Shown: piece after piece, positions 12,636 through 13,037 of the stretch
Numbering within the stretch: position 1 is the first letter of the stretch
Layout of the letters: every line of letters starts with the position of its first letter
Source of the DNA: Oscillospiraceae bacterium UBA6370
GTDB lineage: Bacteria; Bacillota; Clostridia; Oscillospirales; Oscillospiraceae
DNA: 13,037 bases
NCBI GenBank assembly: GCA_002437735.1
Contig: DJRC01000017.1
Span: 1 to 13,037 of the forward strand
Direction of reading: 5' to 3'
Notes under the pieces: generated by a model
What the model was told of the DNA's origin: nothing
The model's database searches: none
The model's input: the letters and a program-made list of their open reading frames with translations, nothing else
Position numbers and translations under genes: made by a program

Positions 12636-12664
12636 AGGTTAGCACCATTCCGCCGGAATGTCAA
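12636..12664 (-). promoter_or_regulatory. Sigma-A promoter of the sdpR-like operon
   Basis: On the minus strand, a perfect TTGACA (12659-12664), exactly 17 bases, then TAACCT (12636-12641). The spacer carries TTCCG-C-CGGAA, a further small palindrome. Operators flank it on both sides. Confidence 0.8.
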
Positions 12665-12696
12665 GCGGTATTTAGAATTTTTTCTAAATACCGCTT
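12663..12696. promoter_or_regulatory. Operator 2 of the sdpR-like operon
   Basis: Perfect inverted repeat with 15-bp arms, AAGCGGTATTTAGAA (12663-12677) and its complement (12682-12696), with TTTT between. The core TTTAGAA-N4-TTCTAAA is the same as in operator 1, centred 56 bases away. It adjoins and overlaps the -35 by 2 bases. The extra GC-containing flanks are absent from operator 1; as RNA it could also form a hairpin. Confidence 0.75.
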
Positions 12697-12705
12697 TGCA
12701 GAAAT

Positions 12706-12735
12706 GGAGCCGTCTCCTCAACGGAGAACGGCTCC
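12706..12735 (-). terminator. Probable terminator after aroQ
   Basis: GGAGCCGTCTCC (12706-12717) and GGAGAACGGCTCC (12723-12735) pair with one bulged base around loop TCAAC. It starts 13 bases after the aroQ stop in the minus direction, but the tail there is only ATTTCTGC. The better T-rich tail is on the plus strand, where no gene leads into it. Confidence 0.5.
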
Positions 12736-12748
12736 TTTGATTTTGCTT

Positions 12749-13037
12749 TTACTGCTTTGCGCCCGCGAGCAGGTCGATGCCCATGGTGTAGCTCTCAAAG
12801 CCGTGGCCGCGGATCTGCGCGATACAGACCGGCGCGGTGACGGAGAGATGGCGGAACTCCTCGCGCTTTTCAATGTCGGAGATATGGACCTCCACCACCG
12901 GAATGGTGATGGCCTTGATGGCATCGCGGATGGCATAGCTGTAGTGCGCGTAAGCGCCGGGGTTGATGACGATGCCGTCGAACATGCCGTCGGCCTCCTG
13001 AATGGCGTCGATGATCGCGCCCTCGTGGTTGGACTGG
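12749..13037 (-). CDS. aroQ: 3-dehydroquinate dehydratase, type II, C-terminal part
   Basis: C-terminal 95 residues of type II dehydroquinase, the soluble dodecameric shikimate-pathway enzyme that converts 3-dehydroquinate to 3-dehydroshikimate. Seen: QSNHEGAIIDAIQEA at the window edge; MFDGIVINPGAYAHYSYAIRDAI, which carries the substrate-binding Asn and the His of AYAHYS; VVEVHISDIEKREEFRHLS, which carries the HISN-type substrate-binding loop (here HISD) and the flanking Arg; and IRGHGFESYTMGIDLL near the end. The catalytic Tyr/Arg lid lies upstream, outside the window. Full length in the family is about 145-150 residues, so about 50 are missing. It is transcribed towards the sdpR-like operon and separated from it by a hairpin and operator 2. 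Confidence 0.92.
   Translation of the reverse strand, partial: QSNHEGAIIDAIQEADGMFDGIVINPGAYAHYSYAIRDAIKAITIPVVEVHISDIEKREEFRHLSVTAPVCIAQIRGHGFESYTMGIDLLAGAKQ

Noticed and set aside
10144..12748. A hidden SDP-like toxin or small secreted peptide gene in or beside the sdp-like operon
   Set aside because: The genes are packed with 4-base overlaps or a 13-base gap, and the 156 bases upstream are taken by promoter, operators and hairpin. No signal-peptide-like small open frame was found.
12706..12748. A plus-strand terminator with T-rich tail near aroQ
   Set aside because: No plus-strand gene leads into it. The hairpin is listed instead as the probable aroQ terminator on the minus strand, with reduced confidence.
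1..13037. CRISPR array, tRNA, rRNA, insertion sequence or prophage
   Set aside because: No regularly spaced direct repeats, no cloverleaf-like sequence, no transposase or phage-type protein and no target-site duplications were seen on either strand.

Overview
The window looks like chromosomal DNA of a GC-rich anaerobic Firmicute, most likely Clostridia of the Oscillospiraceae/Ruminococcaceae type. The evidence is the AGGAGG ribosome binding sites, the Asp23-FakA pair, a DUF1538 transporter with its P-II-like partner, a two-gene SufC/SufB-like locus, DUF5662, and a YhfC-type membrane protease. The placement is inference from gene content and base composition; no rRNA or other marker gene is present. 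I see no tRNA, rRNA, CRISPR array, transposase or phage gene.

Layout. 1-87 (-): start of a DNA-deoxyinosine glycosylase-like gene, cut by the window edge. 338-886 (+): DUF5662 protein, divergent from it, with a good extended -10 promoter. 983-1870 (+): unassigned radical SAM enzyme preceded by a perfect GTTTAC-N4-GTAAAC palindrome. 1932-2897 (-): EamA/DMT transporter, convergent with the radical SAM gene and sharing a terminator with it. 3007-4677 (-): two-gene sufC-sufB-like Fe-S assembly locus. 4895-5521 (+): ferritin-like di-iron protein, divergent from sufC. 5570-7615 (-): Asp23 protein followed by FakA-type kinase, behind a strong TTGTTA-17-TATAAT promoter. 7863-10088 (+): DUF1538 membrane protein with two internal repeats, followed by a protein made of two P-II-like domains. 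10144-12592 (-): five-gene operon in the order SdpR-like repressor, SdpI-like membrane protein, YhfC-type intramembrane protease, DUF1653 protein, YgjP-type metallopeptidase. 12749-13037 (-): 3' part of aroQ.

The two most interesting units are the last two operons. The 10144-12592 operon has a consensus promoter bracketed by two TTTAGAA-N4-TTCTAAA palindromes, and three of its four gene junctions are 4-base ATGA or GTGA overlaps. This is the architecture of an autorepressed SdpR/SdpI signal-and-immunity switch, here extended by a membrane protease and lacking any visible toxin gene. The 7863-10088 pair matches a duplicated transporter to a duplicated P-II-like protein. This suggests transporter gating by a P-II analogue, as in Amt-GlnK, for a transporter whose substrate is unknown.

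No stretch over 300 bases is without a gene. The longest gaps (88-337, 7616-7862, 4678-4894) are regions between divergent genes. The first two hold recognisable promoter elements; in the third I see only weak ones. Most convergent gene pairs are separated by hairpin terminators.
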